From assembly GCF_000017205.1 (NCBI RefSeq), contig NC_009656.1, positions 996,001 through 1,060,000 on the forward strand: 64,000 bases of DNA. Reading direction: 5' to 3'. How positions within the stretch are numbered: the first letter of the stretch is position 1; each line of letters opens with the position of its first letter. This DNA comes from Pseudomonas paraeruginosa PA7. Its GTDB lineage: Bacteria; Pseudomonadota; Gammaproteobacteria; Pseudomonadales; Pseudomonadaceae. A model generated the notes under the pieces. That model had not been told where the DNA came from. It saw only the letters and a program-made list of their open reading frames with translations, and searched no databases. Made by a program: the position numbers and the translations under genes. Of this stretch, positions 43,007 to 50,961 are shown one piece after another.

Positions 43007-43546
43007 TCAGCCATCTTCGTATTCATAGGGTGTCACCTTGCTCGCCTGCATGCGGTAGCCGGCCGCCGCCAGTTCGCTGCTGGCGTTTTCCACCTTGAAG
43101 GTGCCCTCGACCCAGAACGGCTGGTACAGCTCGTCCATCTGCACGCCCTTGGCGGTCTTCACGTAGACGATCTGGTTCGACGGCGGCGGTGGCACGTGGA
43201 TGCAGGCGCCGTAGTAGGGCACCAGGAGGAACTCGGTGACCAGCCCGGCCTCGCTGATTTCCAGCGGCACGATGTAGCCCGGCAGCTTGGCCTCGATACC
43301 GTCCAGTGCCTTCACCACCGGGGCGTTGGGGCTCTGCTGGCTGGCCGCCGGGCCGGCTTCGCTGAGGGCGTTGGCCAGGTCGTGGATCGGCAGTGGCGCC
43401 GGGGCCGGCGGGGCGCCGGCCGGGATCAGTTGCGACCAGGTCAGTTCGCGCGGCGCGGCGCGCGCCACGGCACTGCCCAGGAGCAGGGCGAAAGCCAGCA
43501 GGAGGACGGTCAGGGAGCGCAGCATCGGGGAATATCTCCGGGTCAT
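43007..43546 (-). CDS. DUF3299 exported protein of the zinc-starvation operon
   Basis: A 179-residue protein with a signal peptide (residues about 8-29, AFALLLGSAVARAAP). The DUF3299 core is EAKLPGYIVPLEISEAG, then LVTEFLLVPYYGACIHVPPP, and PFWVEGTFKVENASSEL. The Cys-Ile-His within GACIHVPPPPSNQI may bind metal. ATG 43546 overlaps the permease stop as ATGA. The fourth gene of the operon with the His-rich DUF2796 protein and ABC components. From memory, this group is induced by zinc depletion. It is probably periplasmic and works with the transporter. Confidence 0.78.
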   Translation of the reverse strand: MTRRYSPMLRSLTVLLLAFALLLGSAVARAAPRELTWSQLIPAGAPPAPAPLPIHDLANALSEAGPAASQQSPNAPVVKALDGIEAKLPGYIVPLEISEAGLVTEFLLVPYYGACIHVPPPPSNQIVYVKTAKGVQMDELYQPFWVEGTFKVENASSELAAAGYRMQASKVTPYEYEDG

Positions 43547-44808
43547 AGGCGGATCGACAGGCCATCGGCCAGGGACTGGCGGTAGGCGCGCCAGGCCGGC
43601 ACGCAGCCGATCAGCACGGCGGCCGCCAGGATAGCCCCGAGCAGGCTCCACTCATAGTCGCTCGGCCAGGCCAGCGGCAGGTAGATGCCGTAGCTGGCCT
43701 GGACGTAGCCCTGGCTGGCGGCGAGGCCCAGGTAGAGCAGGCCGAGGCCGAGGCCGACGCCGGCCAGCGCCAGGCTGAAGGCCTCGGCCAGCAGCAGGCC
43801 GAAGATGTGCCAGGGACGCGCGCCCACCGAGCGCAGGATGGCCATCTCGCGGCGGCGCTCGTTGAGGCTGGTGAGGATCGCCGTGAGCATGCCGATCAGG
43901 CCGGTCAGGACGACGAACAGCGAGACCACGAACAGCGCCTTCTCCGCGGTGCCCATCAGGCCCCACAGTTCCTGCAGGGCGACACCGGGGAGGATCGCCA
44001 TCAGCGGTTCGCCGGGATAGTCGTTGACCGTGCGCTGCAGGGCGAAGGTCGCCACCTTGCTCTTCAGGCCGACCAGGAACGCGGTGATCGCCTGCGGCTG
44101 CAGCTCCATGTGCCGTGCCTGCTCGGCGCTGACGCGCCCGGCGCCCAGCGCCGGCACGCCGTTGCGCCAGTCGACGTGCAGCGCCTCCATGCCGGCGAGG
44201 GAGATGTGCAGGGTGCGGTCCACCGGCGTGCCGGTGCGCTGGAGGATGCCGACCACGGTGAACGGCTTGTCGTCGTGCTTCACCAGGCTCACCGTGCTCA
44301 CCCCGTGGGCCAGCACGATCCTCTCGCCGAGCTTGTAGTGCAGGGCCTCGGCCACCTCGGCGCCGAGCACCACGTCGAACAGGTCCTGGCCGAAGGCGCG
44401 GCCCTCGGCCAGTTGCAGTGCCTGGCCGCGCCCGTAGCGGTAATGCTCGAAATAGCCGGCGTCGGTGCCCATCACCCGGTAGCCGCGGTGCGAGTCGCCC
44501 AGGGAGATGGGGATCGCCCACTTCACCCGCGGGTTGTCGGCGAAGTGCCGGTAGCTGTCCCAGCGGATGTTGTTGGTCGCGTTGCCGATGCGGAACACCG
44601 AGTAGAGCAGCAGGTTCACCGAGCCGGAGCGCGCGCCGACGATCAGGTCGGTACCGGAGATGGTACTGGCGAAGCTGGCCTTGGCCTCGCTGCGGACTCG
44701 CTCCACCGCCAGCAGCAGGCAGGCGGAGAGGGCGATGGCGAAGATCGTCAGCAGGGCGGTGAAGCGGCGGTTGGCCAGGCTGGCCAGAGCCAGTCGGAAG
44801 AGATACAT
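43543..44808 (-). CDS. ABC transporter permease (MacB/FtsX-like)
   Basis: A 421-residue permease with one N-terminal helix (FTALLTIFAIALSACLLLAV), a large periplasmic domain of about 230 residues (MacB-like core) and three C-terminal helices (FVVSLFVVLTGLIGMLTAIL; LLLAEAFSLALAGVGLGLGL; LLGAILAAAVLIGCVPAW). The cytoplasmic loop LNERRREMAILRSVGARP is typical of FtsX/LolCE/MacB. Such permeases move lipoproteins, peptides or transduce energy to periplasmic partners rather than import ions directly. It lies 2 bases after the ATPase gene and overlaps the DUF3299 start. Confidence 0.85.
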   Translation of the reverse strand: MYLFRLALASLANRRFTALLTIFAIALSACLLLAVERVRSEAKASFASTISGTDLIVGARSGSVNLLLYSVFRIGNATNNIRWDSYRHFADNPRVKWAIPISLGDSHRGYRVMGTDAGYFEHYRYGRGQALQLAEGRAFGQDLFDVVLGAEVAEALHYKLGERIVLAHGVSTVSLVKHDDKPFTVVGILQRTGTPVDRTLHISLAGMEALHVDWRNGVPALGAGRVSAEQARHMELQPQAITAFLVGLKSKVATFALQRTVNDYPGEPLMAILPGVALQELWGLMGTAEKALFVVSLFVVLTGLIGMLTAILTSLNERRREMAILRSVGARPWHIFGLLLAEAFSLALAGVGLGLGLLYLGLAASQGYVQASYGIYLPLAWPSDYEWSLLGAILAAAVLIGCVPAWRAYRQSLADGLSIRL

Positions 44809-44810
44809 GC

Positions 44811-45515
44811 TCAGAGTCCTACCGGCCGGGCGGCGCGGTTGAGATCGGAAAGGGACAGGCTGCGGTCGAACAGCCCGGCCAGGCTCTGGTCGTGGCTGAC
44901 GAACAGCAGGCTGGCGCCGGCCTCGCGGCATTCGGCGAAGAGCAGTTGGAGAAACGCCTCGCGGCTGTCGGCGTCGAGCGCCGAGGTCGGCTCGTCGGCG
45001 ATCACCAGTTCCGGCTGGCCGATCAGCGCACGGGCGGCGGCGACCCGCTGCTGCTGGCCGATGGACAGGCTGTCGGCGCGGCGTTCGTGCAGTTCGCCGC
45101 CGAGGCCGAGCTGGCCGAGCAGGTGGCTGGCGGCCTGCGCCGGGCTGCCGTGGCGTTCGCGGGCGCGCTGGCGGCGCAAGGTGGAAAAGTGGCAGGGCAG
45201 TTCGACGTTCTCGCGCACCGAAAGGAACGGCAGCAGGTTGAACTGCTGGAAGATGTAGCCGGTGTGGTCGACGCGGAAATGGTCGCGGCGCGCGGCGGAC
45301 AGCTTTTCCAGGTCCTCGCCGAGCAGGCGGATGCTGCCGCGGCCGGGCTTCTGCACGCCGCCAAGGAGGCCGAGCAGGGTGGTCTTGCCGCTGCCGGAAG
45401 GCCCCTTGAGGAACAGGCTCTCGCCGCGTTCGAGATGGAAGCTGGGGATGTCCAGCAACTCCGCCTGGCCGGGCCAGGCGAAGCCGAGGTTGCTCAGGGT
45501 GATCAGTGCGCTCAT
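44811..45515 (-). CDS. ABC transporter ATP-binding protein (LolD/MacB type)
   Basis: A 234-residue ATPase. Walker A is GPSGSGKTTLLGLLGG (about 40-55), the Q-loop YIFQQFNLLPFLSV, signature DSLSIGQQQRVAAARAL (about 144-160), Walker B LVIADEPTSALD and the H-loop LLFVSHDQ. It pairs with the MacB-like permease two bases downstream. Membership of a MacB/LolD-type system suggests mechanotransmission or lipoprotein handling. It follows the DUF2796 gene with an 88-base gap holding a strong hairpin. Confidence 0.88.
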   Translation of the reverse strand: MSALITLSNLGFAWPGQAELLDIPSFHLERGESLFLKGPSGSGKTTLLGLLGGVQKPGRGSIRLLGEDLEKLSAARRDHFRVDHTGYIFQQFNLLPFLSVRENVELPCHFSTLRRQRARERHGSPAQAASHLLGQLGLGGELHERRADSLSIGQQQRVAAARALIGQPELVIADEPTSALDADSREAFLQLLFAECREAGASLLFVSHDQSLAGLFDRSLSLSDLNRAARPVGL

Positions 45516-45563
45516 GGGGATAGGGGCGGAACGCTCCGCCGGAGCCTCGAGAATGGATGGAGG

Positions 45564-45591
45564 GGCGCCGCGCCGAATCCCTCGCGGCGCC
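45564..45591 (-). promoter_or_regulatory. GC-rich hairpin between the DUF2796 and ABC genes
   Basis: GGCGCCGCG (45564-45572) pairs with CGCGGCGCC (45583-45591), a perfect nine-base stem with flanking complementarity (GGAGG/CCTCC). No T-run. It could stabilise the upstream message or attenuate the downstream genes. Confidence 0.45.
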
Positions 45592-45603
45592 TCCGGAACG
45601 ATC

Positions 45604-46176
45604 CTACAGCTTCAGCTCGGCGCTGGCCGGAGCCAGGTCGGCGCCTTTCTGGCCGTCGGGACCGATCAGTTGTACCTGAATTTTCTGGGTGGCGGGGAAG
45701 CGCTTGAAGAACTCGGCGAGGGTCAGCAGCTTGAGCAGCTCGGGCTTCTCGCAGCTGAGCCGGTAATGGGCGTGGATATCGGCATGGCCGTGTTCGTGCT
45801 CGTGGCCTGCCTCCTCCTTGTGCGCGTGGGCCGCCGCCTTGTCGCCGAACAGCGGGCTCCGCAGCTCCTGGCTGGCCACCGAGCAGCCGGCGGTGACCGG
45901 CAGGGCGAACAGCTCCAGCGGTTTTTCCAGCTGTGCGCGGGCCTTGGCCACGGCGGCCTTGTCCGCTTCGCTGCTGGCGGCATGCTCGAAGCCGACCAGG
46001 TTCATCGCCGGGCTGTCCAGCTCCAGTTCGAGGCTCTTGCCGTCCAGCGCCACGTTCAACTGGGCTACGCCGTGCTCGTGCTTGCCGAGGCTGCCATGGG
46101 CGTGGTCATGGTCATGATCGTCATGGGCCTGGACGGCGAACGGCAGCAAGGCGAGGGCTAACAGCAGTGGGCGCAT
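45604..46176 (-). CDS. His-rich periplasmic DUF2796 (ZrgA-like) zinc-binding protein
   Basis: A 190-residue exported protein. Signal peptide MRPLLLALALLPFAVQA. It has two His/Asp-rich stretches, HDDHDHDHAHG right after the signal and HAHKEEAGHEHEHGHADIHAH at about residues 117-137. The DUF2796 core is HEHGVAQLNVALDGKSLELE and FFKRFPATQKIQVQLIGPDG. ZrgA-type proteins bind zinc in the periplasm. A Zur-like palindrome lies 30-50 bases upstream. First gene of the four-gene operon with the ABC ATPase, permease and DUF3299 protein. Confidence 0.85.
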   Translation of the reverse strand: MRPLLLALALLPFAVQAHDDHDHDHAHGSLGKHEHGVAQLNVALDGKSLELELDSPAMNLVGFEHAASSEADKAAVAKARAQLEKPLELFALPVTAGCSVASQELRSPLFGDKAAAHAHKEEAGHEHEHGHADIHAHYRLSCEKPELLKLLTLAEFFKRFPATQKIQVQLIGPDGQKGADLAPASAELKL

Positions 46177-46205
46177 GGACGGGACTCCGGCAAGGATGGG
46201 AAATG

Positions 46206-46226
46206 ATTCGTTACGTTATAACGAAT
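46206..46226. promoter_or_regulatory. Zur-box-like palindrome
   Basis: ATTCGTTA-CGTTA-TAACGAAT is a perfect 8-base inverted repeat with a 5-base centre, 30 bases upstream of the DUF2796 ATG. It resembles the TGTTATA-type AT-rich palindromes bound by Zur. Zinc repression of this operon in P. aeruginosa is reported, to my memory. Confidence 0.65.
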
Positions 46227-46308
46227 TTTTCCGCCTGCCTAGCCTGGATGATTTGGTCCATTCGCGCCGACGTGGGAGCATGGCGCGATTCGCTTGTGGA
46301 GAAACGAG

Positions 46309-46653
46309 ATGGTGCGGATTCGCGGAAGCATCGGCGATTGGCCGGTGGACCTGACCCTGGAGCTGGACGCCGAGGATTGGCGCCAGCTGGCGCAACACTT
46401 GCCCCCGCCGCCGCAGGCCGTGGCGGCCAGGACGCCGGTGGCGGAAGCGCCGCAGGATCGCCTGTGGCAGGCTGCCATCGACCTGCTGCGCGGCAGTGGA
46501 CGGATCGAGGGACCGCAACTGCTCGCGGAACTGCAGGCCTTCGCCGGCAACGCCGGGGCCGCCAAGCATCTGCTGGTGCGCCTGCGGCACAACGCGCGGG
46601 TCAGGGTCGAGGTGGTCGACGGTACCCAGGTATTCGTCTGGCAGGAAGAGTGA
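46309..46653 (+). CDS. Small hypothetical protein
   Basis: A 114-residue soluble protein, unrecognised. The N-terminal half (MVRIRGSIGDWPVDLTLELD, DWRQLAQHL) and the C-terminal half (LWQAAIDLLRGSGRIEGPQL, LRHNARVRVEVVDGTQVFVW) are separated by a Pro/Ala linker (PPPPQAVAARTPVAEAP). The C-terminal part resembles a small winged-helix arrangement. ATG 46309 sits seven bases after GGAG; an in-frame TTG lies 15 bases earlier. It is divergent from the zinc operon across 132 bases. It converges on the thioredoxin gene. Confidence 0.65.
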   Translation: MVRIRGSIGDWPVDLTLELDAEDWRQLAQHLPPPPQAVAARTPVAEAPQDRLWQAAIDLLRGSGRIEGPQLLAELQAFAGNAGAAKHLLVRLRHNARVRVEVVDGTQVFVWQEE

Positions 46654-46678
46654 GCCCCGCGGACGGGGCCCGGACCAC

Positions 46679-47548
46679 TCAGTAGAGCGCCTGGTAGAGC
46701 TTGCGGCGATAGGTGGTGACCAGCGGGTGGTCGTTGCCGAGCAGGTCGAACACCTGTACCAGGGTCTTGCGCGGCAGGTCGTCCTGGTAGCCGCGGTTGC
46801 GCAGGAACAGCTTGAGCAGGCCATCCAGCGCCGCTTCGTACTGCTGCCGGGCGAGCTGCTGGATGGCCAGCTGGTAGGCGGCCTCGTCGTCGCCGGCGTC
46901 GTTCGCCAGGCGACTCTTCAGCTCGGCGGCGTCGGGCAGGTCGGCGGCCTGGCGCAGGAAGGTCAGCTGCGCGCGGGCGCCGGCCAGGGCCTGCTTGTGC
47001 TCGTCGCTCTTCACCGCGTCGAGGATGGCCTGCGCCTCTTCCAGTTCGCCGCGCTCGGCCAGGCAGCGGGCGTAGAGGATCAGCGCAGCGGGGTTGTCGT
47101 TGTGCTCCGCCAGCAGGGCCTTCAGGGTCGCTTCGGCGTCGCCGATGCGACCTTCGGCGAACAGCGCCTGGGCCACTTCCAGCGGGTCTTCGTCGGGCAG
47201 CGCCGGGGCTTTCACATGGGGTTCCAGCAGGGCGCGGATCTGCGACTCGGGCTGGGCGCCGGCGAAGCCGTCGACCGGCTGGCCATCCTTGAACAGCACC
47301 ACGGTCGGCAGGCTGCGGATGCCGAAGCGCATCACGATGTCCTGCTCGACGTCGCAGTTGACCTTGGCCAGCAGCAATTCGCCCTGGTAGGACTCGGCGA
47401 TCTGCGCCAGCAGCGGCATCAGCGCCTTGCACGGGGCGCACCAGTCGGCCCAGAAGTCCACCAGGACCGGCTTGTGGAACGAGTTCTCGATGACCAGCTG
47501 CTCGAAGTTGGCGCCGGTGACGTCGAAGATGTAGGGCGTATCGCTCAT
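46679..47548 (-). CDS. YbbN/CnoX-type thioredoxin with TPR region
   Basis: A 289-residue co-chaperone-like protein. Residues about 1-110 are a thioredoxin domain with an intact WCAPC redox motif (residues 37-41) and cis-Pro in SLPTVVLFKDG. Residues about 115-289 are TPR-like helices (LEVAQALFAEGRIGDAEATL, AALILYARCLAERGELEEAQ, ALDGLLKLFLRNRGYQDD). E. coli YbbN has SQHC in place of CxxC; here both cysteines are kept, so it may be a redox-active member, as in other Proteobacteria. Cytoplasmic, it probably protects nascent or oxidised proteins together with GroEL. Start is well supported. Confidence 0.88.
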   Translation of the reverse strand: MSDTPYIFDVTGANFEQLVIENSFHKPVLVDFWADWCAPCKALMPLLAQIAESYQGELLLAKVNCDVEQDIVMRFGIRSLPTVVLFKDGQPVDGFAGAQPESQIRALLEPHVKAPALPDEDPLEVAQALFAEGRIGDAEATLKALLAEHNDNPAALILYARCLAERGELEEAQAILDAVKSDEHKQALAGARAQLTFLRQAADLPDAAELKSRLANDAGDDEAAYQLAIQQLARQQYEAALDGLLKLFLRNRGYQDDLPRKTLVQVFDLLGNDHPLVTTYRRKLYQALY

Positions 47549-47619
47549 GTCGATTCTCGGAAACGCAAGGTGGTGACCACTATAAGTGGGGGCGCGCCGC
47601 GCGCAAACAAGCCCGTGCC

Positions 47620-48282
47620 TCAGGCTTGCCCGCGTTCGGCGTGATACAGGCTGACCAGGCGGAATTCGGCGGGCTCGGCGAGGTCCGGCCAGGTACAGGC
47701 GTCGAGCACGTCCAGGCGCCGGTACAGCGGATGACGGAAGTCACGCACCCGCGAGTCGGCGACCAGCGCCTGGCGGCCGCGACTGAGGAACTGGTCGAGC
47801 AGCGGCAGGTTGGCGCGGTCATAGAGCACGTCGGCGACCAGGATCAGGTCGAAGCGATCGTCTTCGGCGAAGAAGTCCGCCGAATAATTCAGCGCCACTC
47901 CGTTCAGTTCGGCGTTCGCCCGGCTCGCCGCCAGCGCCAGGGGATCCAGGTCGCAGGCCACCACCTCGGCGGCGCCGGCGCGGGCCGCGGCGATCGCCGC
48001 CACCCCGGAGCCGCTGCCGAAGTCCAGCACGCGCTTGCCGCGGACCCACTGCGGGCGCTCCGCCAACCAGCGCGCCAGGACCAGCCCGCTGGCCCAGCAG
48101 AAGCACCAGTACGGCGGCTCCTCGAGGATGCGGCGGGTTTCCTCCGGACTGAACTGGCGGTCCATGTTCCGCGCGTCGATCAGCCACAGGCGCAGGTCGG
48201 TGCCGGGCAGCGCGGTGGCGCTGAGCCGGGCGTCGCCGAGCAGTTCGCCCAGCGCCTGGGTCAGGGCTTGCGGTGCCGTCAC
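47620..48282 (-). CDS. SAM-dependent methyltransferase (METTL-type, ETFB-KMT-like)
   Basis: A 220-residue class I methyltransferase. Motif I is [20 protein letters not shown], the acidic residue ending strand 2 is in [10 protein letters not shown], and [11 protein letters not shown] carries the DxxY-type signature of family-16 lysine methyltransferases. The N-terminal [17 protein letters not shown] and [18 protein letters not shown] resemble the ETF-beta methyltransferase group. Start GTG 48282 overlaps the lipoprotein gene stop as GTGA. The protein substrate is not determined. Confidence 0.78.
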   Translation of the reverse strand: MTAPQALTQALGELLGDARLSATALPGTDLRLWLIDARNMDRQFSPEETRRILEEPPYWCFCWASGLVLARWLAERPQWVRGKRVLDFGSGSGVAAIAAARAGAAEVVACDLDPLALAASRANAELNGVALNYSADFFAEDDRFDLILVADVLYDRANLPLLDQFLSRGRQALVADSRVRDFRHPLYRRLDVLDACTWPDLAEPAEFRLVSLYHAERGQA

Positions 48283-48737
48283 GGTGCGCGTACCAGGCGC
48301 AGTTCGCCGAGGGCCTGGGTGGTCGGCTGGGCGATCCGCAACGGGTGCAGGCGCCAGGCCAACTGGCCGGACTGGATCACCCGGGCGTGCAGTTCGACGC
48401 GCAGCGCGCCGCCGGCCGGCGGGAAGGATTCGGGGTTGAAAGGCAGGCGGAAGGGCATGAGTTCGCCGGAGGCCAGCACCGTCTCGCTGGCCAGCAGTCG
48501 CTGCGGGCGGTCGCGCTCGTCGATCACCAGCAGCGCCATCTGCACCTCGCTGCCGCGCGGCAGGCTGCCCTGGACGCTGCTCAGGGTTCCGCTCAGCTCG
48601 CGCAGGTGGGCCGGCAGCACCGGCTCGACCATGCTCACGCTGCGCGGGGCTGGCGGTGTCGGCGCGGGCTTCGGCTTGTCGCTGGAACAAGCGGCGAGGA
48701 GAAGGAAAGCCAGCAGGGCGATCGGGCGCAGGGTCAT
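48279..48737 (-). CDS. YbaY/YscW-like outer-membrane lipoprotein
   Basis: A 152-residue lipoprotein. The lipobox is FLLLAAC (lipidated Cys at about residue 17), followed by [14 protein letters not shown]. The single beta-sandwich domain has [20 protein letters not shown], the family motif for YbaY/YscW pilotin-like proteins, and [15 protein letters not shown], which are typical of that group. It has no Asp at +2, so outer-membrane sorting is expected. It precedes the methyltransferase gene with GTGA overlap. Function is not established for this one. Confidence 0.78.
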   Translation of the reverse strand: MTLRPIALLAFLLLAACSSDKPKPAPTPPAPRSVSMVEPVLPAHLRELSGTLSSVQGSLPRGSEVQMALLVIDERDRPQRLLASETVLASGELMPFRLPFNPESFPPAGGALRVELHARVIQSGQLAWRLHPLRIAQPTTQALGELRLVRAP

Positions 48738-48935
48738 GGGCTGCTCCATGGCGGTGGAATCCGGGGCGGCGCTTGTATAGCGCAAAGTGTGATTCTTGTC
48801 GCGCTTCGCGTGGGCCGCAACGTCCGATTCCTCCCGCCTTTCCCATCGCGCCGGCGCCGGTCGATTCTGCGGGTGCTCGGCCGGGCGCGGATGCGCTACC
48901 ATGCGGCTTCCTTCAGCTACGCCTGTACCTGCACC

Positions 48936-49400
48936 ATGCATTGTCCCTTCTGCGGTGCCCATGACACCAAAGTGATTGACTCGCGACTGGTCGCCGAGGG
49001 CGATCAGGTGCGCCGGCGCCGCGAGTGCCTGGCCTGCGGTGAACGCTTCACCACCTTCGAGACCGCCGAGCTGGTCATGCCGCGTCTGATCAAGCAGGAC
49101 GGCAGCCGCCAGCCGTTCGACGAGGACAAGCTGCGCGCCGGCATGCAGCGTGCCCTGGAGAAGCGTCCGGTCAGCGTCGAACGCCTGGAAGCGGCCATCG
49201 GCCACATCAAGCACCAGTTGCGCGCCACCGGCGAGCGCGAGATCAAGTCGCGGGTGCTGGGCGAACTGGTGATGGCCGAGCTGCAGAAGCTCGACGAAGT
49301 CGCCTACATCCGCTTCGCCTCGGTCTACCGGCGCTTCCAGGACCTCAACGAATTCCGCGAGGAGATCGAACGCCTCGCCCGCGAGCCGGCCAAGGAATGA
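48936..49400 (+). CDS. nrdR: NrdR, transcriptional repressor of ribonucleotide reductase genes
   Basis: A 154-residue regulator of standard length. The N-terminal zinc ribbon has MHCPFCG and [13 protein letters not shown] (two CxxC pairs). The ATP-cone domain follows, with [40 protein letters not shown] and [20 protein letters not shown]. It binds nucleotide and NrdR boxes at nrd promoters. It overlaps ribD as ATGA, the gene order seen in many Gammaproteobacteria. The start is set by the zinc ribbon; the open frame extends far upstream without meaning. Confidence 0.95.
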   Translation: MHCPFCGAHDTKVIDSRLVAEGDQVRRRRECLACGERFTTFETAELVMPRLIKQDGSRQPFDEDKLRAGMQRALEKRPVSVERLEAAIGHIKHQLRATGEREIKSRVLGELVMAELQKLDEVAYIRFASVYRRFQDLNEFREEIERLAREPAKE

Positions 49401-50518
49401 ACGCCGCCGACCCGCTGTACATGGCCCGCGCCCTGGAGCTGGCGCGCCAAGGGCTGTACTCCACCCATCCGAATCCGCGCGTCGGCTGCGTGCTGGTCAG
49501 GGACGGCCAGGTGGTCGGCGAGGGCTGGCACGTCCGCGCCGGCGAGCCGCACGCCGAGGTCCATGCCCTGCGCCAGGCCGGCGAGAAGGCACGCGGCGCC
49601 ACCGCCTACGTGACCCTCGAGCCCTGCAGCCACTTCGGCCGCACCCCGCCGTGCGCCGATGCGCTGGTGGGCGCCGGGGTGGCGCGGGTGGTCGCGGCGA
49701 TGCAGGATCCAAACCCCGAGGTTGCCGGTCGCGGCCTGCTGCGTCTGATGCAGGCAGGCATCGCGGTGCACAGCGGGGTCCTCGAGGCCGAGGCGCGGGA
49801 ACTCAACATCGGTTTCATCAAGCGCATGGAACATGGCCTGCCGTTCGTCCGGGTCAAGCTGGCGATGAGCCTGGACGGGCGCACCGCCATGGCCAGCGGG
49901 GAAAGCCAGTGGATCACCGGCCCCGCCGCGCGTTCGGCGGTGCAGCGCTTGCGCGCTCGCTCAAGCGTGGTGTTGTCCGGCGCCGATACGCTGCTGGCGG
50001 ACGATGCGCGGCTCAACGTACGCCCCGACGAACTGGGCCTGGACGCCGAGCTTACCGCGCTCGCCGCGGCTCGCCAGCCGTTGCGGGTGCTGGTCGACGG
50101 GCGCCTGCGGGTGCCGCTGGAGTCGGCGTTCTACCAGGCCGGCCCGGCGCTGGTGGCGACCTGCGCCGCCGCCTCCGCGCGCGAACGCTTCCAGGACGCC
50201 GGCCACGAACTGCTGGCGCTGCCCTCCGCCGAGGGCCACGTCGATTTGCACAAGCTGCTCCTGGAACTGGCGGCGCGCGGTGCCAATGAAGTGCTGGTGG
50301 AGGCCGGCCCGCGCCTGGCCGGCGCCTTCGCCCGGCTGGGGCTGGTGGATGAGTACCGGCTGTTCGTCGCACCGAAGTTCCTCGGCTCCAGCGCCCGTCC
50401 TTTGCTCGACTGGCCGCTGGCGCGGATGGCCGATGCGGCGGAGCTGGAGATCGACGACATCCGCGCGGTGGGCGACGACTGGCTGGTCACCGCGCGGCCC
50501 CGTCCGCAGGACGCCTGA
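49397..50518 (+). CDS. ribD: RibD, bifunctional deaminase/reductase of riboflavin synthesis
   Basis: A 373-residue enzyme that deaminates then reduces the pyrimidine intermediate from GTP. The deaminase domain (about 1-145) has zinc ligands in [11 protein letters not shown] and [18 protein letters not shown]. The reductase domain (about 150-373) begins with [20 protein letters not shown] and has AGRLRVPL-like [14 protein letters not shown] and [17 protein letters not shown]. It follows nrdR with a 4-base overlap. The FMN riboswitch lies downstream of this gene, so ribD itself is not behind it. Confidence 0.94.
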   Translation: MNAADPLYMARALELARQGLYSTHPNPRVGCVLVRDGQVVGEGWHVRAGEPHAEVHALRQAGEKARGATAYVTLEPCSHFGRTPPCADALVGAGVARVVAAMQDPNPEVAGRGLLRLMQAGIAVHSGVLEAEARELNIGFIKRMEHGLPFVRVKLAMSLDGRTAMASGESQWITGPAARSAVQRLRARSSVVLSGADTLLADDARLNVRPDELGLDAELTALAAARQPLRVLVDGRLRVPLESAFYQAGPALVATCAAASARERFQDAGHELLALPSAEGHVDLHKLLLELAARGANEVLVEAGPRLAGAFARLGLVDEYRLFVAPKFLGSSARPLLDWPLARMADAAELEIDDIRAVGDDWLVTARPRPQDA

Positions 50519-50604
50519 ACTTCGCTGCGCGGCGACGCGCAGGACGATGCACAAGCGGCGCAACTGTGGTAAAACGCCACACGGCCATCTCGGTGGCCGT
50601 AACG

Positions 50605-50758
50605 TTCTCAGGGCGGGGTGAAAGTCCCCACCGGCGGTAATGGCGCGCAACGCGCCTAGCCCGCGAGCGCTTGCCGGACCGGCCACCGCCGGACGACAAG
50701 GTCAGCAGATCCGGTGCGATTCCGGGGCCGACGGTCATAGTCCGGATAAAGAGAGAAC
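50605..50758 (+). ncRNA. FMN riboswitch (RFN element)
   Basis: The conserved RFN core is clear: TTCTCAGGGCGGGGTGAAAG with TCCCCACCGGCGG at the 5' end, AGCCCGCGAGC in the middle, and GGTCAGCAGATCCGGTG, GGGGCCGACGGTCATAGTCC and GGATAAAGAGAGAA at the 3' end. It lies between ribD and ribC. FMN binding should lower expression of the genes downstream (ribC and, by read-through, ribB and others). A downstream stem-loop (50818-50837) is a candidate expression platform. Confidence 0.93.
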
Positions 50759-50817
50759 GGGATTGCCTGCCTGGGCGTACCGCGTGCGCCCGCAAGATCC
50801 CCTTCGATCCAAAAAGC

Positions 50818-50839
50818 CCTGTTTTTCACGAAACAGGAG
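50818..50839 (+). promoter_or_regulatory. Hairpin overlapping the Shine-Dalgarno of a leader ORF (riboswitch expression platform candidate)
   Basis: CCTGTTT (50818-50824) pairs with AAACAGG (50831-50837). The stem includes most of AGGAG (50835-50839), which lies eight bases before the ATG at 50848. No T-run follows, so translational rather than transcriptional control is suggested. Confidence 0.5.
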
Positions 50840-50847
50840 TTCGTCAT

Positions 50848-50961
50848 ATGTCTTCATCTTGGAATACCCGCGCTATGGCATGCAGGCCGCTCGGCGTCGC
50901 GCCGGCCGGGCTGCGCGCCTGTGCGGCGGAAAAACGGGAGGTCGCATGTTCACCGGCATAA
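50848..50961 (+). CDS. Possible leader ORF upstream of ribC
   Basis: A 37-codon ORF, MSSSWNTRAMACRPLGVAPA and so on, with a good ribosome site. It ends 15 bases inside ribC in another frame (ribC starts 50946). No homology is apparent. The overlap could couple ribC translation to it. It may be chance; codon use is high-GC like the surroundings and no signal or domain is visible. Confidence 0.35.
   Translation: MSSSWNTRAMACRPLGVAPAGLRACAAEKREVACSPA

Noticed and set aside
46309-46653. Small gene considered as a DNA-binding partner of the zinc operon
   Set aside because: It is only divergent by position; no clear helix-turn-helix or metal motif is visible.
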